From Myxococcales bacterium (GTDB taxonomy: Bacteria > Myxococcota_A > Polyangia > Palsa-1104 > JAEUJZ01), in NCBI GenBank assembly GCA_016794505.1, contig JAEUJZ010000001.1, positions 1 to 64,000 on the forward strand: 64,000 nt of DNA. Direction: 5' to 3'. Position 1 is the stretch's first letter, and every line of letters begins with the position of its first letter. The position numbers were made by a program, and so were the translations under genes. This document shows, piece by piece, positions 1 to 8,559 of the stretch. Below the pieces are notes generated by a model, which worked only from the letters and a program-made list of their open reading frames with translations, was not told where the DNA came from and searched no databases.

Positions 1-88
1 CATCTTCGCGCTGTACCGCGATTTCAGCGATCTACGCTCGATCTACATTTTCCCGACGCTGATCACCTGCGCTTCACCCATTTGGTGA
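1..88 (+). CDS. 3' end of an unknown gene (partial)
   Basis: The second reading frame is open from the window edge to a TGA at 86-88 and gives 28 residues, ending ITCASPIW. Its third codon positions are mostly G or C, as in the confirmed genes here, whereas the other open frame is not biased this way. The tail is fairly hydrophobic. I do not recognise the protein, and the fragment is too short to assign a function. It ends 95 bases before gyrA. Confidence 0.3.
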   Translation, partial: IFALYRDFSDLRSIYIFPTLITCASPIW

Positions 89-183
89 AAGCGTACGCCC
101 GTCTGAGCGACGGAAGGCTTGGGCTTAGGCCGTTTCTAGGGACACTTGCCGCGGCGTCGAAAGCGCGGTAAAAAGCGCGCCTC

Positions 184-2943
184 ATGGCTACGTCTTCGTC
201 CCCTCCGTCTTCACCATCGGCGGACCCTGTCGCCGCCGGCACATCGATTCAAATCCAGCAGATTCACGAAGAGATGTCGTCCTCGTTCATGGACTACGCC
301 ATGAGCGTCATCATCTCGCGCGCACTGCCGGATGCCCGCGACGGCTTGAAGCCGGTGCATCGCCGCATCTTGTTTGCGATGCACGATGCCAACATCCACT
401 TCAATCGGCCGTTTGTGAAGTGCGCTCGCGTCGTCGGGGACGTGCTGGGCAAATACCACCCACACGGCGACGCTTCGGTCTATGACGCCTTGGTCCGCCT
501 GGCGCAAGACTGGAACATGCGCTACCCGCTCATCGACGGGCAGGGCAACTTTGGCTCGGTCGAAGGCGACCCGGCAGCAGCGTACCGATACACCGAGTGT
601 CGTCTGCAGCGACTGGCGAGCGCGATGCTGGCCGACATCGACAAAGAGACCGTCGATTTCGTGCCCAACTTCGACGACAAAGAGCGCGAACCGACCGTCT
701 TGCCGGCGCTTTTGCCCAACCTTTTGGTCAATGGCGCGGCTGGTATCGCCGTCGGCATGGCAACCAATATTCCGCCGCACAACGTCGGCGAAGTGCTGGA
801 TGCTGCCCTGGCTCTGCTGCGCGACCCGTCGCTGACGGTCGCGGATCTGATGAAGTTTGTGCCAGGACCAGATTTTCCGACGGCGGGCTTTATCTATGGC
901 CGCGCGGGAATTCGCCAAGCCTACGAAACCGGCCGCGGCACGATCATCCTGCGCGCTCGCGCCGACATCGAAGAGATGAAGAACGGCAGGTCGCAGATCA
1001 TCGTCACGGAAGTGCCGTATCAGGTGAATCCCAATCGCCTGATCGAGCGCATGGCCGAGCTTGTCCACGAAAAGAAGCTCGAAGGGATCAGCGATCTGCG
1101 CAACGAGTCCTCGCGCGAGGGCATGCGCTTGGTGATCGAGCTCAAGCGCGACGCCGTGCCGCAGGTGGTGCTGAATCACTTGTTCGCGCAGACCGCCCTG
1201 CAGGTCAGCTTCGGCGTCATCATGCTGGCCATCGTCGACGGACGGCCGCGCATCCTGAGCCTGCGTGACTGCCTGCTGCATTACCTGGATCACCGCCGCC
1301 AGGTGGTCACGCGACGCAGTCTGTTTGAGCTGCAACAAGCCCAAAACCGCCGCGAGATCGTCGAGGGCTTGGGCCTGGCGATCGACCAGATCGACCGCAT
1401 CATCGCCATCATTCGCGCCGCCAAAGATCCGGCGGAAGCCAAGGACAACCTGATGGCCGAGCCCCTGCATGGGCTGGCCGAATTCTTGCGCCGCGCCGGG
1501 CGTCCCGAGGCTGAGATCAGTACCCGCCTAGCCGCCAACAAAGGCCAGCCGGTTCACTTCACCGAGCCGCAGGCCAAGGCGATCTTGGACATGCGCCTGC
1601 AGCGCCTGACGGGTCTTGAGCGTGACAGGCTCGCCGAAGAGTTCCGCGAGCTGTGCGGTGTCATCGAGCGCTTGGAAGGTGTCTTGTCCGATGACAACAA
1701 GCTGCGCGATGTGATTGCGTCCGAGCTAACCGTTCTGCGAGAGCAGGCCATCGACACACGGCGCACCGAGATCGTCGAAAACGCGGCCGAGATTCGCCTG
1801 GAAGAGCTGATTGCCGTCGAGCCGATGGTGGTCACTCTGTCGCGAGAAGGCTATGTGCGTCGCGTCTCGCTCTCGGAATATCGCGCGCAGGGCCGTGGCG
1901 GGCGCGGCGTGACGGGCGCGTCGACCAAGGAAGAGGATCTGATCCATCGCGTCTTTGTCGCCTCGACGCACGACTATGTGCTGTTGTTCACCAACAAGGG
2001 GCGCGTCTATTCCAAGCGCGTCTTTGACTTTCCCGAGGCAGCGTCGCGCGCATCCAAGGGCAAGGCGCTCGTCAACTTCCTTGATCTGCAAGAAGACGAG
2101 CGCGTCGTCGAAATGTTGCCGCTGCCGGCCTTTGATGCCGGCAAGTTCGTCATCCTGTCGACGCGAAACGGCATCGTCAAAAAGACCGAGCTGGATCACT
2201 TCTCGGCGATTCGCTCGACCGGCATCATCGCCATCGACATCGACGAGGGCGATGCCTTGGTCGGGGCGCAGGTCACCGATGGCAACTGCGACATCGCGCT
2301 GTGTACCCGCGATGGCTTCGTCGCCCGCTTCCGCGAAGAAAAGGTTCGCTTGGTTGGCCGCACCGCCCGCGGCGTCATCGGCGTCCGTCTGCGCGAACAG
2401 GACAAAGTGGTGGCCATGGTCGTGCTGAACCGCGACCTGCCTGCGACGCTGGTCACGGTCTGCGAAAAGGGCTATGGCAAGCGCACACCGGCCGCTGACT
2501 ATCCTTGCAAGGGACGCGGCAGCCAGGGCGTCATCACCATCAAGGCCAACGATCGCAACGGCAAAGTCGTCGGTGTTCACGTCGTCACCGACCAGGACGA
2601 CCTGATCCTGGTGACCGATATCGGCAAGGTCATTCGCATTCGCGTCCGCGACATTCGCGTGCAGGGCCGAAACACGCAGGGCGTACGCCTGATCCGCTTG
2701 GGAACCGAAGAGCGCGTCGTCGCGGCCGAGGCACTGCACGAGCCCGAGTCGGAAGAAGGCGAAGACACCACGGGCGAAAACAGCGAGCGCACCGACGGCA
2801 CCACCAGCCTGCCCGAGGCCAGCGATATCGATGAGGCCGAAGCCGAGGGCGATGAGGATCTCGGGGACGAAGACGAGGACCTCGACGATGGCGAAGAGGA
2901 CGAAGACGGCGAAAGCGACGACGGGCGCAAGGGCAAGCGCTAA
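184..2943 (+). CDS. gyrA: DNA gyrase subunit A
   Basis: GyrA is the breakage-reunion subunit of gyrase; with GyrB it introduces negative supercoils using ATP. The 919-residue product has the full winged-helix/tower region. The catalytic tyrosine is Y136 in AAYRYTEC, and the motif [13 protein letters not shown] marks the quinolone-resistance region. The C-terminal domain carries a GyrA box (QGRGGRG), which separates it from ParC. The last ~65 residues are a highly acidic Glu/Asp tail. At the position equal to E. coli Ser83 there is Ala97; Asp101 equals Asp87. The extra ~20 residues before the conserved start are Ser/Pro-rich. The ATG at 184 has only a weak ribosome site. The next gene starts on the base after the stop, so the two are probably co-transcribed. 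Confidence 0.97.
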   Translation: MATSSSPPSSPSADPVAAGTSIQIQQIHEEMSSSFMDYAMSVIISRALPDARDGLKPVHRRILFAMHDANIHFNRPFVKCARVVGDVLGKYHPHGDASVYDALVRLAQDWNMRYPLIDGQGNFGSVEGDPAAAYRYTECRLQRLASAMLADIDKETVDFVPNFDDKEREPTVLPALLPNLLVNGAAGIAVGMATNIPPHNVGEVLDAALALLRDPSLTVADLMKFVPGPDFPTAGFIYGRAGIRQAYETGRGTIILRARADIEEMKNGRSQIIVTEVPYQVNPNRLIERMAELVHEKKLEGISDLRNESSREGMRLVIELKRDAVPQVVLNHLFAQTALQVSFGVIMLAIVDGRPRILSLRDCLLHYLDHRRQVVTRRSLFELQQAQNRREIVEGLGLAIDQIDRIIAIIRAAKDPAEAKDNLMAEPLHGLAEFLRRAGRPEAEISTRLAANKGQPVHFTEPQAKAILDMRLQRLTGLERDRLAEEFRELCGVIERLEGVLSDDNKLRDVIASELTVLREQAIDTRRTEIVENAAEIRLEELIAVEPMVVTLSREGYVRRVSLSEYRAQGRGGRGVTGASTKEEDLIHRVFVASTHDYVLLFTNKGRVYSKRVFDFPEAASRASKGKALVNFLDLQEDERVVEMLPLPAFDAGKFVILSTRNGIVKKTELDHFSAIRSTGIIAIDIDEGDALVGAQVTDGNCDIALCTRDGFVARFREEKVRLVGRTARGVIGVRLREQDKVVAMVVLNRDLPATLVTVCEKGYGKRTPAADYPCKGRGSQGVITIKANDRNGKVVGVHVVTDQDDLILVTDIGKVIRIRVRDIRVQGRNTQGVRLIRLGTEERVVAAEALHEPESEEGEDTTGENSERTDGTTSLPEASDIDEAEAEGDEDLGDEDEDLDDGEEDEDGESDDGRKGKR

Positions 2944-3834
2944 ATGAGCGACGCGGGATCGAGTCATCCCCGCATGCCGGCACGCTCCGAGCGTCCCATT
3001 CAGCGCCCCGGTGTCGTCGAGATCTATCGTCGCAGCTTGAAACCGCAGGATCTGCGCTTCAACAACTGGGCGTGCCGGCCCTTGGCTGCGGTCTTTGTCT
3101 GGGTGCTGTTTTACGTCCCGATCACGCCGAACCAGATCACGTTTCTATCACTATTTGTGGCGCTGCTCGCCGATGCGGCGCTGCTGTTTTGTCCGGGGTA
3201 CACGGGGCTGTGGTCGGCTGCTGTGCTGCTGTATTTGGCCTTTGTTCTCGACTGCACCGACGGTCAGCTTGCTCGCCTGCGCAGCCAGACATCCAGCGTT
3301 GGTTCGTACCTGGACTTCTTGATGGACGAGATCAAGGCCGTGGCGCTCATCGCCGCGGTTGCGGGCCGCTTGGCCATCGATCGATCCCCGGTGCCGAGCG
3401 CCGAGCTATTGGCGACCGTGTCGACAGACCCTCGGGTGCTGTGGCTGTGTGTTGGGCTTTGTGGGGTCGTGTTCGCGGCGAGCGGCATCTCGATCACGAC
3501 ATTCATGCGCCGCCCCGAGTACTTTGAGGCCGTGCATGGCAAGCAGCCGGAAAAAGTCCCCGGCTTCACCGCACTGCGCGCCAAGGACGAGGCAGCGCCC
3601 GCCGCTCCTCCGTCGCTGATCAAGCGCCTGGTGCTGCTGCCGATCCGCATCCTAGAGTGGCTGGGCAAGCTGACCCTGCACTATCCAGCCTGGTTTTACA
3701 TTCCGGCCCTGCTCGGCCATATCGAGTGGTTCCTTTTGCCCTATCTGGCCGCGCACACGCTGTATTTGGGACGCAGTGGACTCATCGTTCTTGTGCGCTT
3801 GGGTCGGCCGGCCCGCGTGCCTAGCTCGCCATGA
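2944..3834 (+). CDS. CDP-alcohol phosphatidyltransferase family membrane protein
   Basis: This family transfers a phosphatidyl group from a CDP-linked donor to an alcohol in the inner membrane, making phospholipids or similar lipids. The complete family signature is present between D106 and D128: DG-x2-AR-x8-G-x3-D-x3-D, with a further Asp at 103. Several hydrophobic helices flank it (residues about 45-65, 65-85, 88-104 and later). At 296 residues it is longer than a plain PgsA and has a cytosolic N-terminus of about 40 residues. The acceptor alcohol cannot be read from the sequence. The ATG follows the gyrA stop directly, and the TGA overlaps the next start (ATGA), so translation is probably coupled. 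Confidence 0.85.
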   Translation: MSDAGSSHPRMPARSERPIQRPGVVEIYRRSLKPQDLRFNNWACRPLAAVFVWVLFYVPITPNQITFLSLFVALLADAALLFCPGYTGLWSAAVLLYLAFVLDCTDGQLARLRSQTSSVGSYLDFLMDEIKAVALIAAVAGRLAIDRSPVPSAELLATVSTDPRVLWLCVGLCGVVFAASGISITTFMRRPEYFEAVHGKQPEKVPGFTALRAKDEAAPAAPPSLIKRLVLLPIRILEWLGKLTLHYPAWFYIPALLGHIEWFLLPYLAAHTLYLGRSGLIVLVRLGRPARVPSSP

Positions 3835-4880
3835 GGCGGCGGGACTTTCTTGCGCTGTCGGCCGGCGCGCTTTCAACCGCCCCGACGAGGCCAGCCCTGG
3901 CGACGCTGTACCCAGCCCCACCGCCGCTGCAGCGCGGCGTCGCGCTCGGCCTGTTTTCGGAAGATGCGCTGTGGTCCTATGCCGATCTGCTGCGCGAGAT
4001 CCGCGACCTGGGGGCGACGCACGTATCGCTGACCGTCGCGTATTACCAGCAGCACGGCCGCAGCACGCAGATCTATGCCCACCCGCGCTTTACCGCCCCC
4101 GATGCCGCCGTGGTCCGCACGATTCGCGAGGCGCACGCCGCCGGGCTCAAGGTCATGCTGTTCCCCATCCTGCGCCTGGAATCACCGCGCAGCGATCGCG
4201 AGTGGCGCGGCACGCTGTCCCCCGAAAATCCCGCCGCCTGGTGGCAGTCGTACGAGGCGCGCATCGTGCATCTTTCCCGCTTGGCCGCCGCGGAAGGCGT
4301 GGCGGTGCTGTCGGTGGGCAGCGAGCAATCGACGCTGGATGTCCCGGCCTATCACGGTCGCTGGCAGCACCTGGTTTCGGCGGTGCGGCGTGGCTTTTCG
4401 GGCCTCTTGACCTATTCCGGCAACTGGGATCACTACGAGCACGTGGGGCTGTATGACTTGGTCGATCTCGCCGGACTGTGTGCCTATTTTCCCCTGGCTC
4501 GCGAGGGCTATGAACCGCCGGCCAAGCAAGACGATCTCGTCGCCGCGTGGCGCAAGAAGCGCAGCGAGCTAGAGGCGTTTGCCAGCGCGCGAAACAAGCC
4601 GCTGGTCCTCACCGAAGTTGGCTATCTGAGCCAGCGCGGCGCAGCAGCCTGGCCCTGGAAAGAAGGCGCCAGCGGGCCCGTCGATTTGGAAGATCAGCGC
4701 CGCTGCTACGCTGCGTTTGCCGAGGCGTGGGCCGGTTCGCCGACGCTGCGCGGTGTGTACTTCTGGAACTTCTATGGCTGGGGTGGACGCGTCTCGAACG
4801 GCTATACGCCACGACGCAAGCCCGCATCCGACGAAATCATCCGGTACTTCATCGCCGAAGAAGCCCGCCCCGCTCGCTAA
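3831..4880 (+). CDS. Tat-exported glycoside hydrolase-like TIM-barrel protein
   Basis: The product has 349 residues and starts with a twin-arginine-type signal (MRRRDFLALS, cleavage near residue 25). The rest looks like a (beta/alpha)8 glycosidase fold of the GH113-like type. E165 in SVGSEQS sits where the acid/base Glu is expected, and E262 in LTEVGY where the nucleophile is expected; conserved aromatic stretches (YFWNFYGWGG) lie near the end. The substrate is unknown; beta-mannan is the known substrate of GH113, but that is only an analogy. It overlaps the lipid synthesis gene by 4 bases and ends just before an AT-rich hairpin, so it is the last gene of the gyrA-containing run. Confidence 0.65.
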   Translation: MRRRDFLALSAGALSTAPTRPALATLYPAPPPLQRGVALGLFSEDALWSYADLLREIRDLGATHVSLTVAYYQQHGRSTQIYAHPRFTAPDAAVVRTIREAHAAGLKVMLFPILRLESPRSDREWRGTLSPENPAAWWQSYEARIVHLSRLAAAEGVAVLSVGSEQSTLDVPAYHGRWQHLVSAVRRGFSGLLTYSGNWDHYEHVGLYDLVDLAGLCAYFPLAREGYEPPAKQDDLVAAWRKKRSELEAFASARNKPLVLTEVGYLSQRGAAAWPWKEGASGPVDLEDQRRCYAAFAEAWAGSPTLRGVYFWNFYGWGGRVSNGYTPRRKPASDEIIRYFIAEEARPAR

Positions 4881-4894
4881 TGGGCAATGGCCTC

Positions 4895-4920
4895 ATTGAT
4901 AAATAGAGATATTTATCAAT
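4895..4920. terminator. AT-rich bidirectional terminator hairpin
   Basis: A perfect 11-bp inverted repeat (ATTGATAAATA / TATTTATCAAT) with a GAGA loop lies between two convergent genes, followed by an A/T-rich run. It contrasts sharply with the GC-rich surroundings. Position and symmetry fit a terminator that serves both strands. Confidence 0.7.
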
Positions 4921-4965
4921 TAAAATAAATCCACACCAAGCAGCGCGACAGGCAGAGCCGGGCGC

Positions 4966-7900
4966 CTACGCCGGGCAGGTGGTGGCGGCGGTGATTTGAG
5001 CTTGCAGCTCGGGCACTTGTTCGATCAGGTCCAGGTACAGGCGACGCTCGACGCTGCCTTCGGGGAAAGCGTTCATGATGTCGACGACGTTGGCGCCGCT
5101 TGCGGTGACCGCTTCCAAGATGCGCTGCGGGCCGCCTTGCATGTTGGCCGCCATCAGTGCATCCAGCGCTCGCCCTTCGTCGATGTCGCCCCATAAAAAG
5201 CCCAGCGCGCGGGCGTTGAAGGCGTCTTGCAGCTCTTTGTTGACGTTCGCCGGATCGCCCCCCGCCAAGCGCTCGGCATTGTCCTGCTGCCAGTCAAAGT
5301 GGATGCCCTGCTGAATCACGTCATAGACAGCCGGGTTGTCCTTGAATCGCTCGGTGAACTCGACGAACTCGACGGCGCCCGAGCGATGCTCAAAGCTGGC
5401 TTCGTCGTTGGTGTCGGCCATGAACTGCGTCAGCGTGTTGGCTCGGCTGACCGGATCTTCGATCAGCGAAATGGCGGCCAGCGACTCAAACGAGCTGCGC
5501 TGACCCGTGATTTCCTCGCGCCCGCTGGTCTGGTCGAGCATGGCAATAAAGAGCTGCTGCTGATCAGGAGGCAGCGCCTGGAAGGCCTGCGGCGACGTCA
5601 CGTTCTGGAACACCGCGGCTGCACCGGCCATCGCTTCTTCCGGGGTGTCGCCAAAGGCCCGCAGCGCCCGCTGCACCGCCGTCGGCTGACCGTCCGGTCC
5701 GTTGACGTAGGGATTGAGCTGGTCGTTGATCCAGCCCATGCGATCCGACTCGCGCCCCGCCTCGTAGTGCGCTTTTAGGTTCTCATCGGCTCCGGTGGGA
5801 TCCAGCCAGTACTTGTCGCCGCCGATGAACTGCGTCACGCGCGTGCCCATGTCTTGCCACATCGCCGCGGACTGCGGGTTTGACATGTCGTTCATCGCGG
5901 CGGTCATGGTGTTCCACTGCTGCGGATTCATCGTGACCTCCAGCGTGCCGCGCATGTTGAAGCGGTGGTTGGGGTCGTCGAGCACATAGTCCGGCACATC
6001 GCGGTTGCGGACGGTCTTGATCACATCGGCGTTGTCGTCGAGCAAGACCTGGTCGTTTGACACCATGCCGAACATGGCGGCGTTGGGGTCGATGCCGTTG
6101 TTGGCAGTGCCCGTAAACGAGTCGGTCAAGCTGCCCAGGAAGTAGTTCTGTTCGTTGTACGTGAAGCTGTGCTCGGTGCCGTAGTGCGTGGCGCGCTGCT
6201 GCTCGGTCCACGTGCGCTGCGTGCTTGCGATCTGCGTACCGCCCAGCGACATCGTGTTGCCGCTCTGATCCGTGTTGGTCTCGCTGCGCACCAGCACGCC
6301 GGGGATGTTGGGCTGGTTGTCGACGCCATACGTCTGTTCCCAGCCTTGGTTCAAGACCGTGCGGTTGGTCTCGATCGTCTGCTGCGCCGTATCGAGCTCA
6401 CCGTACAGCGTCACCAGCTCTTGCCGAATCGCCTGCGCTTCCGTCGGCGATAGGCTGGGATCTTCCAGGCGGGCGCGCTTTTCATCGATCGTCGATGTCA
6501 GCGGGCCGACCTGCTGATACGCCGCCTCGAATGCGGCATAGCGCTCGGGCATGCCTTCGCCGGTTAGGCGGTTGGCGCCCGGCATCAGGCCCGTGTTCAG
6601 CATCATTTGCACGGCGTTGTACGCCTCGGGATTGGTGGGCTTACCGTCGGGGCCCATCTGCAGCGCCGCTGGATCGATCTCGATCTGGTACTGGTGCGTC
6701 TTGTCGTTGGTGGCGCCGAAGTTGATGCCAACGCCCGCGAACGCCGCGCCGAATTCACTGCTGGTGCCGTTCTGGCTGGCGATATTGACGACGATTCGGT
6801 CGGACTGCGTCGGGTTGCCGTTTTCATCGACGGTGTCGCGCGGGCCGCGCACGATCGTCACTTCGTGGGCGCTGGTCTGCCCGCCGCCCGCGGACAGCGA
6901 CGCAACGCCGCCAATGGGCACGCTGCCGCCCACGTTCCAGCCGTTGTAGCTGGTCGTGCGCACGCCCTGCCCCGACTGCAAAAGCAGCAGCTCTTCGACG
7001 CTGACGCCATCTTGATAGGTCGCAAGACGGCTCTCTTGCTCGGCCTCGAACGTCGCCTTCTGCTCGGGGGTCATCTGGTTCCAGTTGGCCGGCAGCATTC
7101 CCGTCGAGCTAAGCGCCTCGATGGTGTTGCCGCTGGTCATCGAGCCGCTGACGCCGATCCCACGGAAGCTGGCGCTCGCCGACAGATCCACCTGGTTGCG
7201 CTGCACCGTCGACATATAGTCGCCGCCCAGCATGCTGGCCGTCGTATCGCCGCCGTGCTTGTCCGTGCTGACGTCGCCGGCAATGACGTTGAAGCCGCCG
7301 CTGATCGCGAACTGCCCCTTCTTCACAGACAGGTTGGCGCCGAGCTGGTTCTCGCCAACTGTGACGTTGCCGCCAACTGTGGTTCCGTCGGTGGTCACCG
7401 ATCCGCCGCCGGTCACCGTGCCCGCTTCGGTATCGATACTGCCGTTTACCGAGTAGCCATTGGTATTGCCGCTGCCGTCGGTGGTGCTGGTGCTGTAGTT
7501 GCCGCCGAGGTTGTTCGGTCCGACCTCGACCCCGCCGCTGCTAGTGGTCGTGGTCGTCTGGTTCGTGCCGTTTTCGCCGGTCGTGGTCAGCGTTTCGGTG
7601 TTGCTTCCACCGACGGTGACCGAGTTGTTGTTGGCGTTGTAGCCGACCGATGTGGACGTGCTCTCGCTCGTGCCGGTGCCATCCTTGTTCTTGACCGCGT
7701 CCGTCTGCGTCGTGGTGATCGTCGCGCCGCTGTCGCCGACCTTGACGCTGTCCGTGGCGCCTTGCGTCGAGCTGGTGCCATTTTGATTGGTGTTGGTCGT
7801 GCTGTCGCTCCCCGATACCGTGACGTTGCCGCCGCCATAGCCGACGCTGACCGAGTTCTGCGTGCTCTGCCCGCTGCCGTCCGCCTGCTGGGTCGCCTGC

Positions 7901-8451
7901 GTGTCCTGCACCGTGACCGTCGTCGTGCCTTTGTTGTAGTTGGCCGACACGCTGCTTGTATCCGTGGCGGTATTGCCCTGCCCATCCGGCGTGGTCGTCG
8001 TCGAGGTGACCGCTCCTGTCGTCCCGTTTTTGGCTCCTGTGGTGACGCTGCCGTCTACGTGCGTATTCGACGTGCCGGCGGCCTGGTCGGCTGGCGGCGC
8101 CTGCCCTGACAGCGTCGTCGAATACGTCGTCGGGGTATAAGTCGGTGTCGCAGGCGGAATCGCGGGACGGCTGGCCGTGGCCGGGGTGCTCAGCGACGGA
8201 TCCACGCCGGATCCATACATCGACGCAAACGGCGAGAGCAGCGGCGTAAAGCCGGTCCACTGCGGCGCCTGCGCCCCTTGCGCGGGAAGCTGCGGTCCCT
8301 GCACCGCAGGCTGCGGCCCTTGCACGGGAAGCTGCGGTCCCTGCACCAGAGGCTGCGGCCCCGGCACCACGCACATGTTGGCCGCCGGAGCAGCCGGCTG
8401 GTTGATCACAGCAAATGGGTTTTGAGTGCGAGTACGGTCCTGGATCGGCAT
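4966..8451 (-). CDS. Giant Ser/Thr/Gly-rich repeat protein, unknown function
   Basis: I do not recognise this 1161-residue protein. Three parts are visible. Residues ~25-70 are Pro/Gln-rich with a heptad of the type VQGPQLP repeated about five times. Residues ~100-480 are rich in Thr, Ser, Gly and Asn, with alternating short beta-like strands (for example VGGNVTVGENQLG), as in beta-solenoids or beta-barrels. Residues ~480-1161 are mixed alpha/beta and then mainly helical. Apart from one Cys near each end (NMCVVPG and the final TTCPA) the chain seems to lack cysteine. No classical signal peptide, membrane helix or known catalytic motif is visible. It lies 108 bases downstream of a methyltransferase gene on the same strand and may share its transcript. 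A structural or secreted role by a non-classical route is possible but unproven. Confidence 0.75.
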   Translation of the reverse strand: MPIQDRTRTQNPFAVINQPAAPAANMCVVPGPQPLVQGPQLPVQGPQPAVQGPQLPAQGAQAPQWTGFTPLLSPFASMYGSGVDPSLSTPATASRPAIPPATPTYTPTTYSTTLSGQAPPADQAAGTSNTHVDGSVTTGAKNGTTGAVTSTTTTPDGQGNTATDTSSVSANYNKGTTTVTVQDTQATQQADGSGQSTQNSVSVGYGGGNVTVSGSDSTTNTNQNGTSSTQGATDSVKVGDSGATITTTQTDAVKNKDGTGTSESTSTSVGYNANNNSVTVGGSNTETLTTTGENGTNQTTTTTSSGGVEVGPNNLGGNYSTSTTDGSGNTNGYSVNGSIDTEAGTVTGGGSVTTDGTTVGGNVTVGENQLGANLSVKKGQFAISGGFNVIAGDVSTDKHGGDTTASMLGGDYMSTVQRNQVDLSASASFRGIGVSGSMTSGNTIEALSSTGMLPANWNQMTPEQKATFEAEQESRLATYQDGVSVEELLLLQSGQGVRTTSYNGWNVGGSVPIGGVASLSAGGGQTSAHEVTIVRGPRDTVDENGNPTQSDRIVVNIASQNGTSSEFGAAFAGVGINFGATNDKTHQYQIEIDPAALQMGPDGKPTNPEAYNAVQMMLNTGLMPGANRLTGEGMPERYAAFEAAYQQVGPLTSTIDEKRARLEDPSLSPTEAQAIRQELVTLYGELDTAQQTIETNRTVLNQGWEQTYGVDNQPNIPGVLVRSETNTDQSGNTMSLGGTQIASTQRTWTEQQRATHYGTEHSFTYNEQNYFLGSLTDSFTGTANNGIDPNAAMFGMVSNDQVLLDDNADVIKTVRNRDVPDYVLDDPNHRFNMRGTLEVTMNPQQWNTMTAAMNDMSNPQSAAMWQDMGTRVTQFIGGDKYWLDPTGADENLKAHYEAGRESDRMGWINDQLNPYVNGPDGQPTAVQRALRAFGDTPEEAMAGAAAVFQNVTSPQAFQALPPDQQQLFIAMLDQTSGREEITGQRSSFESLAAISLIEDPVSRANTLTQFMADTNDEASFEHRSGAVEFVEFTERFKDNPAVYDVIQQGIHFDWQQDNAERLAGGDPANVNKELQDAFNARALGFLWGDIDEGRALDALMAANMQGGPQRILEAVTASGANVVDIMNAFPEGSVERRLYLDLIEQVPELQAQITAATTCPA
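8270..8374. repeat. Five tandem 21-bp repeats inside the giant gene
   Basis: Units begin at 8270, 8291, 8312, 8333 and 8354, each starting TGCG and encoding on the minus strand a heptapeptide of the VQGPQLP type. Units alternate between two versions, so a 42-bp higher period is also visible. The repeat stays in frame with the protein. Confidence 0.85.
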
Positions 8452-8559
8452 CGATGCGCCCCCCGGATCAGTTTATCGGCGGGCGAACTCGGCCGTTGTG
8501 GAACCTTGCCTGCGACGCTGCCCAGGGGGCTTATCAGACAGAAAGCGAAGGCGGCTTGG

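Noticed and set aside
211..1470. Long open frame antisense to gyrA
   Set aside because: Typical shadow frame of a GC-rich gene; its translation has no recognisable domain and gyrA is certain.
6607..8109. 500-codon open frame opposite the giant protein
   Set aside because: Rich in Arg, Ala, Val and His with no domain; the minus-strand frame has natural composition, a good start and covers the whole region.
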